Source of the DNA: Oscillospiraceae bacterium
Lineage (GTDB): Bacteria > Bacillota > Clostridia > Oscillospirales > Oscillospiraceae
Assembly: GCA_022793685.1 (NCBI GenBank)
Contig: JAAWDI010000030.1
Span: 1 to 64,000 of the forward strand
Direction of reading: 5' to 3'
Length of the DNA: 64,000 nucleotides
Numbering within the stretch: the first letter of the stretch is position 1; each line of letters opens with the position of its first letter. This document shows positions 17,477 through 25,558 of this stretch, piece after piece. Made by a program: the position numbers and the translations under genes. The notes under the pieces were generated by a model. The model did not search any database and had not been told where the DNA came from. It saw nothing but the letters and a program-made list of their open reading frames with translations.

Positions 17477-18741
17477 GTTATCGCCCCTTGGCGGATGAGA
17501 TGCGGCCCCAATCGCTGGACGAGGTGGTGGGCCAACGCCACATTCTGGGCAAGGACGGCCTGCTGCGGCGTATCATCGAAAGTGAGCAAGTGCCAAACAT
17601 GGTCTTTTACGGCCCCTCCGGTACGGGCAAGACCACCGTGGCCAACATCATCGCCCAGCGTACAAACCGCACTCTGCGCCGCCTGAACGCCACCACGGCG
17701 TCCCTCTCCGACATCAAGGACGTGATTGCCGAGGTGGGCACCCTGATGGCCCCCAACGGCGTGCTGCTTTACCTGGACGAGATTCAATACTTCAACAAAA
17801 AGCAGCAGCAGTCCCTGCTGGAGTTCATCGAGAGCGGCGACATTACCCTGATTGCTTCCACCACAGAGAACCCGTTTTTTTATGTTTTTAATGCCATTCT
17901 GTCCCGCTCCACGGTCTTTGAGTTCAAAACGGTGACGGCAGAAGACATACTTCCCGCCATTGACCGGGGCATTGCCGCCATGGAGAAACGTCTGAACGTC
18001 GAGGCACAGTGCGAGGAGGGGGTACGGGAGCATATCGCCGCATCCTGTGGGGGCGATGTGCGAAAGGCGCTCAATGCGGTTGAACTGCTGTTCAGCTCCG
18101 GTAAAGTGCATAAAGGAAAATTGCCTGTCAAACTTGCGGACGCCCAACTGGTGGCCCAGCGTTCCGCCATGCGCTATGACCGGGACGGCGATAATCACTT
18201 TGACACGGCCTCTGCGCTGATGAAGTCCATGCGCGGTTCCGACCCGGACGCCGCTCTGCACTATCTGGCGCGGCTGCTGGAGGCGGGCGACCTCATCACC
18301 GCCATCCGCCGTATTTTGTGTTCAGCCAGTGAGGATGTCGGCATGGCATATCCCCAGGCGGCTGCCATTGTGAAGGCCTGCTGCGACAGCGCCTTGCAGC
18401 TTGGCCTGCCGGAGGCGAAGCTCCCACTGGCGCAGGCGGTGGTGCTGTTGGCCACAGCGCCCAAATCCAACAGCGTGTGCGCCGCCATCGACGCCGCCAT
18501 GGCGGATGTTCGGGCGGGAAAAGCGGGGGAGTTCCCACGTCAGCTTCAGAACGTCCACGCCGACAGCGCGGGCATGGAACGGGAGCAGGGCTATCTCTAT
18601 CCCCACAATTTCCCCGGCCACTATGTAAAGCAGCAATACCTGCCGGACACTCTGGTCGGCACCCGATACTATGAATTTGGCCCGAATAAGACGGAACAGA
18701 CGGCCAAGCGCTATTGGGACGAAATCAAGGGTGAGGATTGA
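17473..18741 (+). CDS. rarA: Replication-associated recombination protein A
   Basis: RarA/MgsA is a clamp-loader-like AAA+ ATPase acting at stalled replication forks. Starting at the ATGA overlap gives 422 residues, the normal size; the 458-residue ORF is over-extended. The N-terminus RPLADEMRPQSLDEVVGQ, Walker A GPSGTGKTT (around residue 47), Walker B LYLDEIQYF and the C-terminal NVHADSAGMEREQGYLYPHNFP block are characteristic. Its last 17 bases overlap the convergent S1-domain gene. Confidence 0.95.
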   Translation: MSYRPLADEMRPQSLDEVVGQRHILGKDGLLRRIIESEQVPNMVFYGPSGTGKTTVANIIAQRTNRTLRRLNATTASLSDIKDVIAEVGTLMAPNGVLLYLDEIQYFNKKQQQSLLEFIESGDITLIASTTENPFFYVFNAILSRSTVFEFKTVTAEDILPAIDRGIAAMEKRLNVEAQCEEGVREHIAASCGGDVRKALNAVELLFSSGKVHKGKLPVKLADAQLVAQRSAMRYDRDGDNHFDTASALMKSMRGSDPDAALHYLARLLEAGDLITAIRRILCSASEDVGMAYPQAAAIVKACCDSALQLGLPEAKLPLAQAVVLLATAPKSNSVCAAIDAAMADVRAGKAGEFPRQLQNVHADSAGMEREQGYLYPHNFPGHYVKQQYLPDTLVGTRYYEFGPNKTEQTAKRYWDEIKGED

Positions 18742-19627
18742 CGGCGGGGGCGTACTGCCAGCCGCTTACCTGTCCCTCTGTGATAAAATAGCGCAAGGGC
18801 GGCACTGCTTCTGCGGGAGGCAGCTTATCGATGATGAGCAGCTTGATTTTTCGCTTTTCCGGCAGAATAGCTTTGAGAAAAACGGATACCCGGTCGCCGG
18901 GGAGGACTCCCTCCTGCATCTCAGCAAGACCAGACAGGTTAGGGGTCAACTCTACAAAAATACCATAGCTTTTGACGCCCCGCACATAGCCGCTCACGGT
19001 CATGCCCCGGGAAAAGAGGTCGGCGTTTTCCAGCCAGGTGCCCAACAGCTCTTTGTGTGAGACGGTCACCCTGCCGCGCGACGGCTCTTTGCCTGTTAGT
19101 ATGACATAAACCTGCTGCCCAGGAGTGAAACGTTGAGCGGGGTGCGCAATGCGGGAGATGGAGATGTTCTCAATGCCGAGCATCGTCACCACGCCGCAGC
19201 CCACATCCAGAAAAGCGCCGAACGGCTCCAAATGAGTGACGGTGGCTGAGAGAACTGCGCCCTCCGGCAGGGTGTAGAGATGCTGAAGCGCGGCGCGCTG
19301 TGCGGCCCGGCGGGAAAAGACTGGAGAAAGCATACCATTTTTCTCTTGGATGGCAATAACTGTGAAGCAAACTGGCTTTCCAACGCGCGAGAGGATGGCA
19401 ATCTCTTTGGTGGCGCCCTCCTCGATGCCAAGGGCGGTCTCCACGCGGGGGATGACGCCGGTTATGTTGCCGAATTGCACGGTCAGGTCGTGGTCGGCGC
19501 TGCAGCTTATGGCCTGCCCCTCTAAAATCTGTCCGCTGCTGTAAGCGTCCAAAAGGATGGCGAGGGCGTCGTCGGCGGGGCGGCGGGTGGTGCTGGGACG
19601 CCCTTCGGGCAGGTAACAATCCATCAT
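18725..19627 (-). CDS. S1 RNA-binding domain protein
   Basis: 300 residues with repeated OB-fold S1 modules. The clearest are at about 120-190 (GAVLSATVTHLEPFGAFLDVGCG) and 205-270 (GMTVSGYVRGVKSYGIFVELTPN); an N-terminal degenerate copy (GQILEGQAISCSADHDL) is likely. It resembles ribosomal S1-like proteins of Clostridia but is too short for full S1. Start is at the tandem ATG after AAGGGAG. RNA binding is inferred from the fold; its target is unknown. Confidence 0.85.
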   Translation of the reverse strand: MMDCYLPEGRPSTTRRPADDALAILLDAYSSGQILEGQAISCSADHDLTVQFGNITGVIPRVETALGIEEGATKEIAILSRVGKPVCFTVIAIQEKNGMLSPVFSRRAAQRAALQHLYTLPEGAVLSATVTHLEPFGAFLDVGCGVVTMLGIENISISRIAHPAQRFTPGQQVYVILTGKEPSRGRVTVSHKELLGTWLENADLFSRGMTVSGYVRGVKSYGIFVELTPNLSGLAEMQEGVLPGDRVSVFLKAILPEKRKIKLLIIDKLPPAEAVPPLRYFITEGQVSGWQYAPAVNPHP

Positions 19628-19726
19628 GTTTTTCTCCCTTCTCTCTGGGTTTGCTTTATGCAATCACTTATATGCAGAAGAGGGGAAGAACTTGCGATAT
19701 ACATACCACAATGGGGAGGAATGACT

Positions 19727-19921
19727 GTGCAGATTGCGGTGGGCGATGTGCTGGAGATGAAAAAGGAGCATCCATGCGGCAACAAGCGGTGGCTGGTGCT
19801 GCGGGTTGGGATGGACTTCAAGCTGCGCTGTCAGGGCTGCGGCCATGAGGTAATGCTGCCCCGCAGCAGAGCGGAGAAAAACATCAAAAAAATATTGCCG
19901 CCGGACAATTCTTCCGTCTGA
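19727..19921 (+). CDS. DUF951 family small protein
   Basis: 64 residues. VGDVLEMKKEHPCG, the CQGCG zinc-knuckle-like pair and EVMLPRSRAEKNIKKI match DUF951, a small conserved Firmicutes family of unknown function. GGGGAGGA abuts the ATG at 19721, so the GTG at 19727, six bases further, is the better start. Together with the divergent S1 gene it is suggestive of nucleic-acid biology, but that is only inference. Confidence 0.85.
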   Translation: MQIAVGDVLEMKKEHPCGNKRWLVLRVGMDFKLRCQGCGHEVMLPRSRAEKNIKKILPPDNSSV

Positions 19922-20011
19922 CCGGCGCCGTTTCAGAGGCGGTCCTTCAAGGGCCGTCTCCTTCTTTTTGTCCTCGTCCCGATTATGACTTTTTTTGAGG
20001 AGCGGCTTTCG

Positions 20012-20017
20012 TATAAT
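20012..20017 (+). promoter_or_regulatory. Candidate -10 box of the spoIIGA-sigE operon
   Basis: A perfect TATAAT 30 nt before the spoIIGA ATG. No good -35 lies 17 nt upstream; TTATGA is found at a 22-nt spacing, the spacing used by the Spo0A-activated spoIIG promoter of Bacillus. Activator dependence is inference. Confidence 0.4.
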
Positions 20018-20047
20018 AGGACTCAGCTTGGACAGGGAGGGACGGCC

Positions 20048-20908
20048 ATGACAGTAATCTATATCGACTCGCTCTTCCTCCTGAATTTGGTGGTGAATTA
20101 TCTGCTGCTGCTGTGTACCGCGCGGGTTGCAGGAGAAGCCCTTCACCGCCTGCGCTTTGCTCTGGCGGCGGCGCTGGGCGCATTCTATGCCTGCGCCGTT
20201 TTTCTGCCGGGACTGGGTTTTTTGAACCATATCGCCTGTCAAGTGGCGGCGGCGGTGTTGATGGCATTGGTATCCTTCGGTGGAGCGCGGCGCTTCTTCC
20301 GGCTGCTGGCTCTTTTTTTGGCACTGTCCTGTGCGTTGGGCGGCGCTGTTTTGGTCTTGGGCCTGCTGGGCGGCAAAGCGGTGGGGCTTCACGGCGGCAT
20401 CCTGTTCCCGCGGGTAGACCTCAAGGTTGTTTTATTGGCTGCAGCGGTCTGTTATGTCGTGCTGGGAACACTTCTGCGCAAGCTGAGCGCCCACGGTGGA
20501 AGCAGGGGAGCAGTGGTGCCTGTCACCGTGGAGCTTCTGGGGCGCAGGGTGGCCTTCCACGCGCTGGTGGATACAGGCAACACTTTGACTGACCCGGTTT
20601 CCGGAAAGCCGGTGCTGGTAGCAGAGGGGATGCGGCTGCTGCCGCTGTTTCCGCCGGGAGAAGCACCGGCCGTTGTTGAACTGCAAGACCCTGCGGGGGC
20701 ATTGGAACGCCTGTCCAAAGGAAAGCTGCGCGGGCGGCTGCGCCTGCTGCCTTATCGGGCGGTGGGAGTAGAGCGGGGGATGCTGCTCTGCCTGCGGCCT
20801 GACAGGGTAACGGTGGACGGAAAAGACTGCGGCGTGCTGTTGGTTGCATTGTCGCCGGGAGCGGTATCTGACTGCGGAAGCCACTGCGCTTTGATTGGCG
20901 CAATTTAG
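20048..20908 (+). CDS. spoIIGA: Sporulation sigma-E factor-processing protease SpoIIGA
   Basis: Membrane aspartic protease that cleaves pro-sigma-E in the mother cell after a forespore signal. The first half has about five transmembrane helices. The soluble C-terminal half carries [12 protein letters not shown], whose Asp (about residue 175) is the catalytic residue of the pepsin-like active site. The ATG at 20048 ([13 protein letters not shown]) follows GGGAGGG; the longer ORF start precedes the likely -10 box. 286 residues is normal and sigE follows directly. Confidence 0.92.
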   Translation: MTVIYIDSLFLLNLVVNYLLLLCTARVAGEALHRLRFALAAALGAFYACAVFLPGLGFLNHIACQVAAAVLMALVSFGGARRFFRLLALFLALSCALGGAVLVLGLLGGKAVGLHGGILFPRVDLKVVLLAAAVCYVVLGTLLRKLSAHGGSRGAVVPVTVELLGRRVAFHALVDTGNTLTDPVSGKPVLVAEGMRLLPLFPPGEAPAVVELQDPAGALERLSKGKLRGRLRLLPYRAVGVERGMLLCLRPDRVTVDGKDCGVLLVALSPGAVSDCGSHCALIGAI

Positions 20909-20915
20909 AGGAAGG

Positions 20916-21638
20916 ATGGGAACTTTTGTGACGGCTCTGATTTTATGGTTTAAGCGCCTGACGGCATGGGTGCGTTCTTGGTTTGCGGATGAGGTCATGT
21001 ATATCGGCGGAAGCGACGTTCTTCCGCCGCCGCTGAACCGGGAAGAGGAAAGCGCTTTGATTGCCAGCATGGGGGAGGGAAGCGAGAAGGCAAAAGCACA
21101 GCTTATCGAGCGCAACCTCCGCCTTGTGGTGTATATCGCCCGGCGTTTTGAGAACACGGGCATCAATATTGAGGACCTGATTTCCATCGGTACCATCGGG
21201 CTTATCAAAGCGGTCGGCACCTATCAGCCCGCCAAGAATATCAAGCTGGCGACCTATGCTTCCCGCTGTATTGAGAATGAGATTTTGATGCATCTGCGGA
21301 AGACCTCGTCGCAAAAGGTGGAGGTCTCTTTTGACGAGCCGCTGAACACCGACTGGGACGGTAACGAGCTGCTGCTGTCCGACATTCTTGGTACGGAGAG
21401 CGATACGGTTATCCGCCCCATTGAAGAGGATGTAGACCGCAAGCTGTTGGCCGACGCCATGGAAAAGTTGTCAGAGCGTGAAAAGCGCATTATCACCCTG
21501 CGGTTCGGCTTGGGCGGGTGCCGAGAGCGAACCCAGAAGGAAGTGGCTGATTTGTTGGGCATTTCCCAGTCTTACATATCACGCCTGGAAAAACGTATTA
21601 TCGCCCGTCTGAAGCGGGAAATTTTAAGAATGATGTAA
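20916..21638 (+). CDS. sigE: RNA polymerase sporulation sigma factor SigE (pro-form)
   Basis: Early mother-cell sigma factor. An amphipathic pro-sequence (about 25-30 residues) precedes [15 protein letters not shown], the conserved processing region cut by SpoIIGA. Region 2 has [22 protein letters not shown] and [13 protein letters not shown]; region 4 ends in [14 protein letters not shown]. The start could be ATG 20916 or GTG 20928; AGAGG and AGGAAGG fit both. It starts a few bases after spoIIGA. sigG, the usual next gene, is absent: a terminator follows. Confidence 0.95.
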   Translation: MGTFVTALILWFKRLTAWVRSWFADEVMYIGGSDVLPPPLNREEESALIASMGEGSEKAKAQLIERNLRLVVYIARRFENTGINIEDLISIGTIGLIKAVGTYQPAKNIKLATYASRCIENEILMHLRKTSSQKVEVSFDEPLNTDWDGNELLLSDILGTESDTVIRPIEEDVDRKLLADAMEKLSEREKRIITLRFGLGGCRERTQKEVADLLGISQSYISRLEKRIIARLKREILRMM

Positions 21639-21642
21639 TGAG

Positions 21643-21678
21643 CGGCGGGGCAGTGTAAAGCTGCCCCGCCGTTGTTTT
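21643..21678 (+). terminator. Terminator after sigE
   Basis: 11-bp stem CGGCGGGGCAG/CTGCCCCGCCG with a 7-nt loop, then TTGTTTT. Confidence 0.9.
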
Positions 21679-21749
21679 GAGGAAGAAAATGCGTTGAATA
21701 GCTTATTGACTATATCAGCATCTCTGTTCCCGAAAAGCCGCTTCACGGT

Positions 21750-21778
21750 TTGACAAGTCTCGACGGTTGCGGTACACT
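21750..21778 (+). promoter_or_regulatory. Sigma-A promoter of rex
   Basis: TTGACA (21750-21755), a 17-nt spacer and TACACT (21773-21778), 38 nt before the rex ATG. The TTG used by the longer ORF is the -35 box itself. Confidence 0.8.
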
Positions 21779-21815
21779 AAATAAAAGGATTTATCCCTTG
21801 AGAGGATGGAAGAGA

Positions 21816-22448
21816 ATGAAGAAAAGTCGAGTTTCTAATGCAGTCATCCGACGCCTGCCCCGTTATTACCGGCATCTGACAGAGCTGCAAGCGACAGGGG
21901 TCGCACGGATTTCCTCCAATGCGCTGGGAAAGGCCATGGGCTTTACCGCATCGCAGATTCGGCAGGACCTCTCCTGCTTCGGTGAGTTCGGCCAGCGCGG
22001 CTATGGGTACAATGTGGAGACACTGCGCGGAGAGATTGCAGACATCCTCGGCATGAACGAGGGCCATACTGCGGTCATTTTTGGCGTGGGTAACTTGGGC
22101 CGGGCGCTGATTGGCAACTTTAACTTCGGGAAAAACGGCGTCAAGCTGTTGGCAGCCTTTGATGTGGATGAGAAAATCATTGGGACGGAGCTTGCGGGCG
22201 TACCTATCCGCCACCCCAGTGAGGCGCGAGCGTTCTTGGAGAGCAACCATGTGGACGTTGGTGTGATTACCGTGCCCAAAATTAATGCAAAGGACGTGGC
22301 GCGGCTGCTGGTAAGCTGCGGGGTGAAGGGAATATGGAACTTCGCCAACACGGACTTGGACATTGGAGACAACGGCAATACCGTGGTGGAAAACGTCCAC
22401 TTCGCAGACAGCCTGCTGGCCCTCAGCTACATGATTTCAGAAGAATGA
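21816..22448 (+). CDS. rex: Redox-sensing transcriptional repressor Rex
   Basis: Senses the NADH/NAD+ ratio and represses fermentation and hydrogen genes. The N-terminal winged helix has VIRRLPRYYRHL and the recognition segment GFTASQIRQDLSCFGEFGQRGYGY. The Rossmann domain has FGVGNLGRAL, and the C-terminal swap helix ends in HFADSLLALSYMI. 210 residues from the ATG at 21816 is standard. The stop overlaps the next ATG by four bases. Confidence 0.96.
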   Translation: MKKSRVSNAVIRRLPRYYRHLTELQATGVARISSNALGKAMGFTASQIRQDLSCFGEFGQRGYGYNVETLRGEIADILGMNEGHTAVIFGVGNLGRALIGNFNFGKNGVKLLAAFDVDEKIIGTELAGVPIRHPSEARAFLESNHVDVGVITVPKINAKDVARLLVSCGVKGIWNFANTDLDIGDNGNTVVENVHFADSLLALSYMISEE

Positions 22449-23530
22449 AAGCAAGAAAGATAGGCGGCGTGATTCTGGCGCTGCTCCTGTTCGGCGGCTG
22501 CGCCGCTGCGATGGCTGCGGGCGGAAGCGCGTCCGACCCGCTGGTTTCCAAAAGCTACTTGGAAGGCACTTACATTCCAACTGTCACGGCGCAGATGAAG
22601 ACCCGTGCCTCGGAAAAGACGGCGGCTGTCTATACTGCGGCGGAGAATACGCTCAAGGCGAAAGCTCAGGCGTACTTGTCCCAGGTGGGCGGAAGCACGG
22701 CGCCGGGCAGCACAGGGGTGTGCCCGCTCAAGCGGGAAGACCAGGTGACGGTTTCCACCGGCTCCGGTCTGGTGGTGCAGAATGGCACTGTGCGTCTTTC
22801 TCATGGCGGCACAGTGGTGGATGTGACCACCGGAAGCGAAGCGGCCTCCGGTACAGCCCTGACAGCCAACCACCGCTACCTTGTTGCGGAGAACACCTCA
22901 GCCACCTTTACAGTTGTGAGCGAAACGGCGACTGTCGCCATTCAGGGAAGCGGCACCGTACGCGCAAGCACCGCAAAGCCCCTGCCGTTCTCTGATATTT
23001 TAACGACGGACTGGTACTATGAGGACGTGCGCTTTGTCTATGAGAAGGGGCTATACAACGGCACGACTGACACGACCTTCACCCCAGGAGGCGCCATGAC
23101 CCGCGGCATGATGGCCACAGTGCTCTACCGTCTGGCGGGCAATCCAACTGTCAGCGGAAGCGGAACGGCTTTCCGTGATGTGCCCGCTTCGGCCTACTAT
23201 GCAAGCGCTGTGGTGTGGGCCAATGGGAATGGATTGGTGCTGGGCTATCCTGACGGAACCTTCCAGCCGAATGCCACCATCACCAGAGAACAGCTGGCCA
23301 CGCTGATTTACCGTTATGCCAAAGATTATGCCAAGCTGTCTGTTAAACCCACCGGCAGTTTGACATCCTTCCCCGACTACCGCAGCGTATCGACCTGGGC
23401 GGAGGACGGACTCAAATGGGCGGTGGCGCAGGGGCTGGTGCAGGGGACCGGAACCGGACTGCAGCCCGCCGGACAGGCGACCCGTGCACAGGTGGCGGCC
23501 ATCCTTCACAGATTTTCTGCTCTGCTTTGA
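22445..23530 (+). CDS. SLH-domain surface protein
   Basis: 361-residue exported protein. Signal peptide with a hydrophobic core and a cysteine near residue 19 (FGGC, possibly a lipobox), then a region of unknown fold, then three S-layer-homology repeats from about residue 180 (FSDILTTDWYYEDVRFVYEKGL, FRDVPASAYYASAVVWANGNGL, FPDYRSVSTWAEDGLKWAVAQG). SLH modules bind pyruvylated wall polymers, so it should sit on the cell surface. It overlaps rex by ATGA and lacks its own clear ribosome-binding site, so translation is probably coupled. Confidence 0.88.
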   Translation: MKARKIGGVILALLLFGGCAAAMAAGGSASDPLVSKSYLEGTYIPTVTAQMKTRASEKTAAVYTAAENTLKAKAQAYLSQVGGSTAPGSTGVCPLKREDQVTVSTGSGLVVQNGTVRLSHGGTVVDVTTGSEAASGTALTANHRYLVAENTSATFTVVSETATVAIQGSGTVRASTAKPLPFSDILTTDWYYEDVRFVYEKGLYNGTTDTTFTPGGAMTRGMMATVLYRLAGNPTVSGSGTAFRDVPASAYYASAVVWANGNGLVLGYPDGTFQPNATITREQLATLIYRYAKDYAKLSVKPTGSLTSFPDYRSVSTWAEDGLKWAVAQGLVQGTGTGLQPAGQATRAQVAAILHRFSALL

Positions 23531-23608
23531 CGCACACATACCTCCCAGAGGCATACGATGAAGTGAGGCCAAACCAAAGGCCTCCATCTTCATTCGGGAG
23601 GTTTCACT

Positions 23609-23785
23609 ATGTGTTGTAACAACGGCTGGGGCGGCGGCGGCTGCCTGTGGATCATCCTCATTCTCATCCTGCTGTGCTGCTGCGGTGGCAGCGGCTTTGG
23701 CTGCGGCGGTAATTGCGGCGGTGGCTGCGGTTGCGGTGGCGGCTGCTGCGGCGGGTGCGGCTGCAACGACGGCTGCGGCTGCTGA
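23609..23785 (+). CDS. Cys/Gly-rich micro-protein with one hydrophobic helix
   Basis: 58 residues, missing from the ORF track. MCCNNGWGGGGC, then the hydrophobic segment LWIILILILLC, then a tail made almost only of Cys and Gly (FGCGGNCGGGCGCGGG...). By my count it has 16 Cys and 23 Gly. GGGAGG lies six nt before the ATG and a strong terminator follows the stop, so it is a real transcription unit. Function unknown; a membrane-attached, metal-binding or spore-coat-type peptide would fit the composition. A hairpin GAGGCC/GGCCTC lies just before the ribosome-binding site. Confidence 0.7.
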   Translation: MCCNNGWGGGGCLWIILILILLCCCGGSGFGCGGNCGGGCGCGGGCCGGCGCNDGCGC

Positions 23786-23799
23786 GCACGCACATAAGT

Positions 23800-23830
23800 G
23801 GCGGGCGGGAGTATTCCCGCCCGCCTTTTT
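23800..23830 (+). terminator. Terminator after the Cys/Gly-rich gene
   Basis: 11-bp perfect stem GGCGGGCGGGA/TCCCGCCCGCC, GTAT loop, then TTTTT. Confidence 0.9.
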
Positions 23831-23884
23831 CATGTTTAACCAACGGATATTTGCGACAGACTACCCAAAAAAGGGGATTTTAGC

Positions 23885-25039
23885 ATGAACAGAAGAAGGA
23901 TTGCCCTGTGGGCGCTGGCAATGCTGCTGCTTTTTGCCGTGGCGGGCTGTACCGCAGGCGGCCAGGAGGACAGCACACCGTCTCCCAACTTTGAACCGTC
24001 CCCCACGCAAACAGCTCCGGCGCTTACGCCGAAGAATCGAGTGGACGAGCTGCTTGCTGCAATGACAGTGGAGGAAAAGGTGGGGCAGATGTTTTTAGCA
24101 CGTTGCCCGGAGGTCGGCGGCGGTGCATTTGCAGAGCGGTATGCGCTGGGCGGCTATGTTCTTTTTGGACGTGATTTCAAAGACTGCACGCCTCAGCAGG
24201 TGCGTGAGCGGGTTGCTTCCTATCAGGCGGCTGCTAAAGTGCCGATGCTGATTGCGGTAGACGAGGAAGGCGGCACAGTTGTTCGTGTGAGCCGCTATCC
24301 TGCTTTCCGGCCAGAGCCGTTTCAGGCGCCCAGAGAGGTGTATGCCAATGGCGGCTTGGACGCTTTGCGGGCAGATGCGGCAGAGAAGTCGGAATTGCTG
24401 CTTTCGCTGGGTATCAATGTGAATTTGGCTCCGGTATGCGACTTGTCGGATAACAGCAGTGATTTCATCTATGACCGGTCGCTGGGCGGCGACGGGGAGA
24501 CGGTAGGGGAATGTGTATCCGCCATCGTGGAGACGATGAACAAAAAGGAAATTGGCAGTGTGCTGAAGCATTTTCCGGGCTATGGGAACAATGCGGACAC
24601 GCACACCGGAATTGCATATGACCGCAGGGCCTTGGAAACCTTTGAACAGGCAGATTTTGTGCCGTTTCGGGCGGGGATAGAAGCGGGCGCGGGCGGCGTT
24701 TTGGTGAGCCATAATATCGTGTTTGCCATGGATGACGCTCTGCCTGCGTCCCTATCGCCGGAGGTACACCGTATCCTGCGCGAGGAGTTGGGATTTGACG
24801 GCGTAGTCATAACGGACGATTTGGCAATGGACGCCATCGGACAGTTTACCGACGGAGAAACGGCGGCAGTGCTTGCGGTTGAAGCGGGCAACGACCTGCT
24901 CTGCTGCAGCGATGTAGAAACGCAGTATCCCGCTGTGCTGGAAGCAGTGCAGTCGGGGCGCATTACAGAGGAACGGCTGGATGAGTCGGTGCGGCGTGTG
25001 CTGTTATGGAAGCTAAAATTGGGCCTTTTGGAACAGTAA
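23885..25039 (+). CDS. Beta-N-acetylhexosaminidase (GH3, NagZ-like) lipoprotein
   Basis: Glycoside hydrolase family 3 enzyme, probably removing GlcNAc from muropeptides outside the cell. The signal peptide ends in the lipobox VAGC and a Ser/Pro/Thr linker follows. The catalytic barrel has the family signature KHFPGYGNNADTHTG, with the Asp-His dyad, and VITDDLAMDAIG, with the nucleophile near residue 310. It is a single-domain NagZ type (384 residues). AAAAAAGGGG precedes the ATG. A tRNA gene follows on its own promoter. Confidence 0.92.
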   Translation: MNRRRIALWALAMLLLFAVAGCTAGGQEDSTPSPNFEPSPTQTAPALTPKNRVDELLAAMTVEEKVGQMFLARCPEVGGGAFAERYALGGYVLFGRDFKDCTPQQVRERVASYQAAAKVPMLIAVDEEGGTVVRVSRYPAFRPEPFQAPREVYANGGLDALRADAAEKSELLLSLGINVNLAPVCDLSDNSSDFIYDRSLGGDGETVGECVSAIVETMNKKEIGSVLKHFPGYGNNADTHTGIAYDRRALETFEQADFVPFRAGIEAGAGGVLVSHNIVFAMDDALPASLSPEVHRILREELGFDGVVITDDLAMDAIGQFTDGETAAVLAVEAGNDLLCCSDVETQYPAVLEAVQSGRITEERLDESVRRVLLWKLKLGLLEQ

Positions 25040-25073
25040 GGAAGAAAAATTTGTGAAAACCGGAAAATAAGTC

Positions 25074-25102
25074 TTGCAAAGCGGAGAAGGGTGTGCTAAT
25101 AT
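25074..25102 (+). promoter_or_regulatory. Promoter of the tRNA-Arg gene
   Basis: TTGCAA (25074-25079), a 17-nt spacer and TAATAT (25097-25102) with an extended -10 TGC. The transcript would start about 30 nt before the tRNA. Confidence 0.65.
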
Positions 25103-25140
25103 AATGAAGCTGTCAGTTTGGGAATGGACTGGCAGGGTAT

Positions 25141-25217
25141 GCGGCTGTAGCTCAGCTGGATAGAGTGTTTGGCTACGAACCAAAAGGTCGGGGGTTCGAA
25201 TCCCTTCAGCCGTACCA
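25141..25217 (+). tRNA. tRNA-Arg (anticodon ACG)
   Basis: 77 nt including an encoded CCA. Acceptor stem GCGGCTG/CAGCCGT with a terminal G-T pair and discriminator A; D-arm GCTC/GAGT; anticodon stem TTTGG/CCAAA with loop CTACGAA (anticodon ACG); T-arm GGTTCGAATCC. ACG is read as inosine-CG and decodes CGU/CGC/CGA arginine codons. Confidence 0.95.
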
Positions 25218-25256
25218 AAATAAAAAGTCACGCCTATGGCGTGGCTTTTTATTTTG
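25215..25256 (+). terminator. Terminator of the tRNA-Arg transcript
   Basis: Long hairpin CCAAAATAAAAAGTCACGCC with GGCGTGGCTTTTTATTTTGG, TAT loop; the descending arm holds the T tract. Confidence 0.85.
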
Positions 25257-25508
25257 GTTCCATCGGCCTTGCAGCACGCCACCCTTTCGTATTGAACATA
25301 CTCGGTGTGAAGTGAATTGCCCCTACGCCAACGCTTTCACTTTGAAATGAAAACTTCGTACGCGTCGGTCGGCACGTTTTTGCAGCGGGTTCTGTCCCCA
25401 CGCATATGGCGGATTGCTCTGTAGCTGGCATGAGTGTTGCCAAAGTGGTACGTACAAAATATGTTTGCGTGCTTACGAGTCATATAAAGACTGATACCGC
25501 GATAGGAT
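25257..25508. other. Intergenic region, no gene supported
   Basis: About 250 bases between the tRNA terminator and the hairpin of the next gene. Short ORFs occur on both strands but have no ribosome-binding site, and two of them start by translating the tRNA. No promoter or clear repeat was recognised. Confidence 0.5.
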
Positions 25509-25540
25509 AAAAGCGGACCGGAATTCCGGTCCGCTTTTTC
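25509..25540. terminator. Terminator after the first MATE gene
   Basis: Perfect palindrome AAAGCGGACCGGAATTCCGGTCCGCTTT with T runs on both sides. It lies 20 nt past the stop of the minus-strand MATE gene. Confidence 0.85.
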
Positions 25541-25558
25541 TTGGCATATGGAGTAGCT

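Noticed and set aside
23051-23833. Ala-rich 260-residue minus-strand ORF
   Set aside because: Complement of the Gly/Cys-rich gene and SLH repeats; low-complexity artefact.
25013-25282. 89-residue minus-strand ORF containing GTAEGIRTPDLLVRSQTLYPAELQPH
   Set aside because: It is the reverse translation of the tRNA-Arg gene and flanks, a well-known spurious ORF type; it has no ribosome-binding site.
25165-25350. 61-residue plus-strand ORF beginning in the tRNA
   Set aside because: Starts inside the tRNA and crosses its terminator; no ribosome-binding site.
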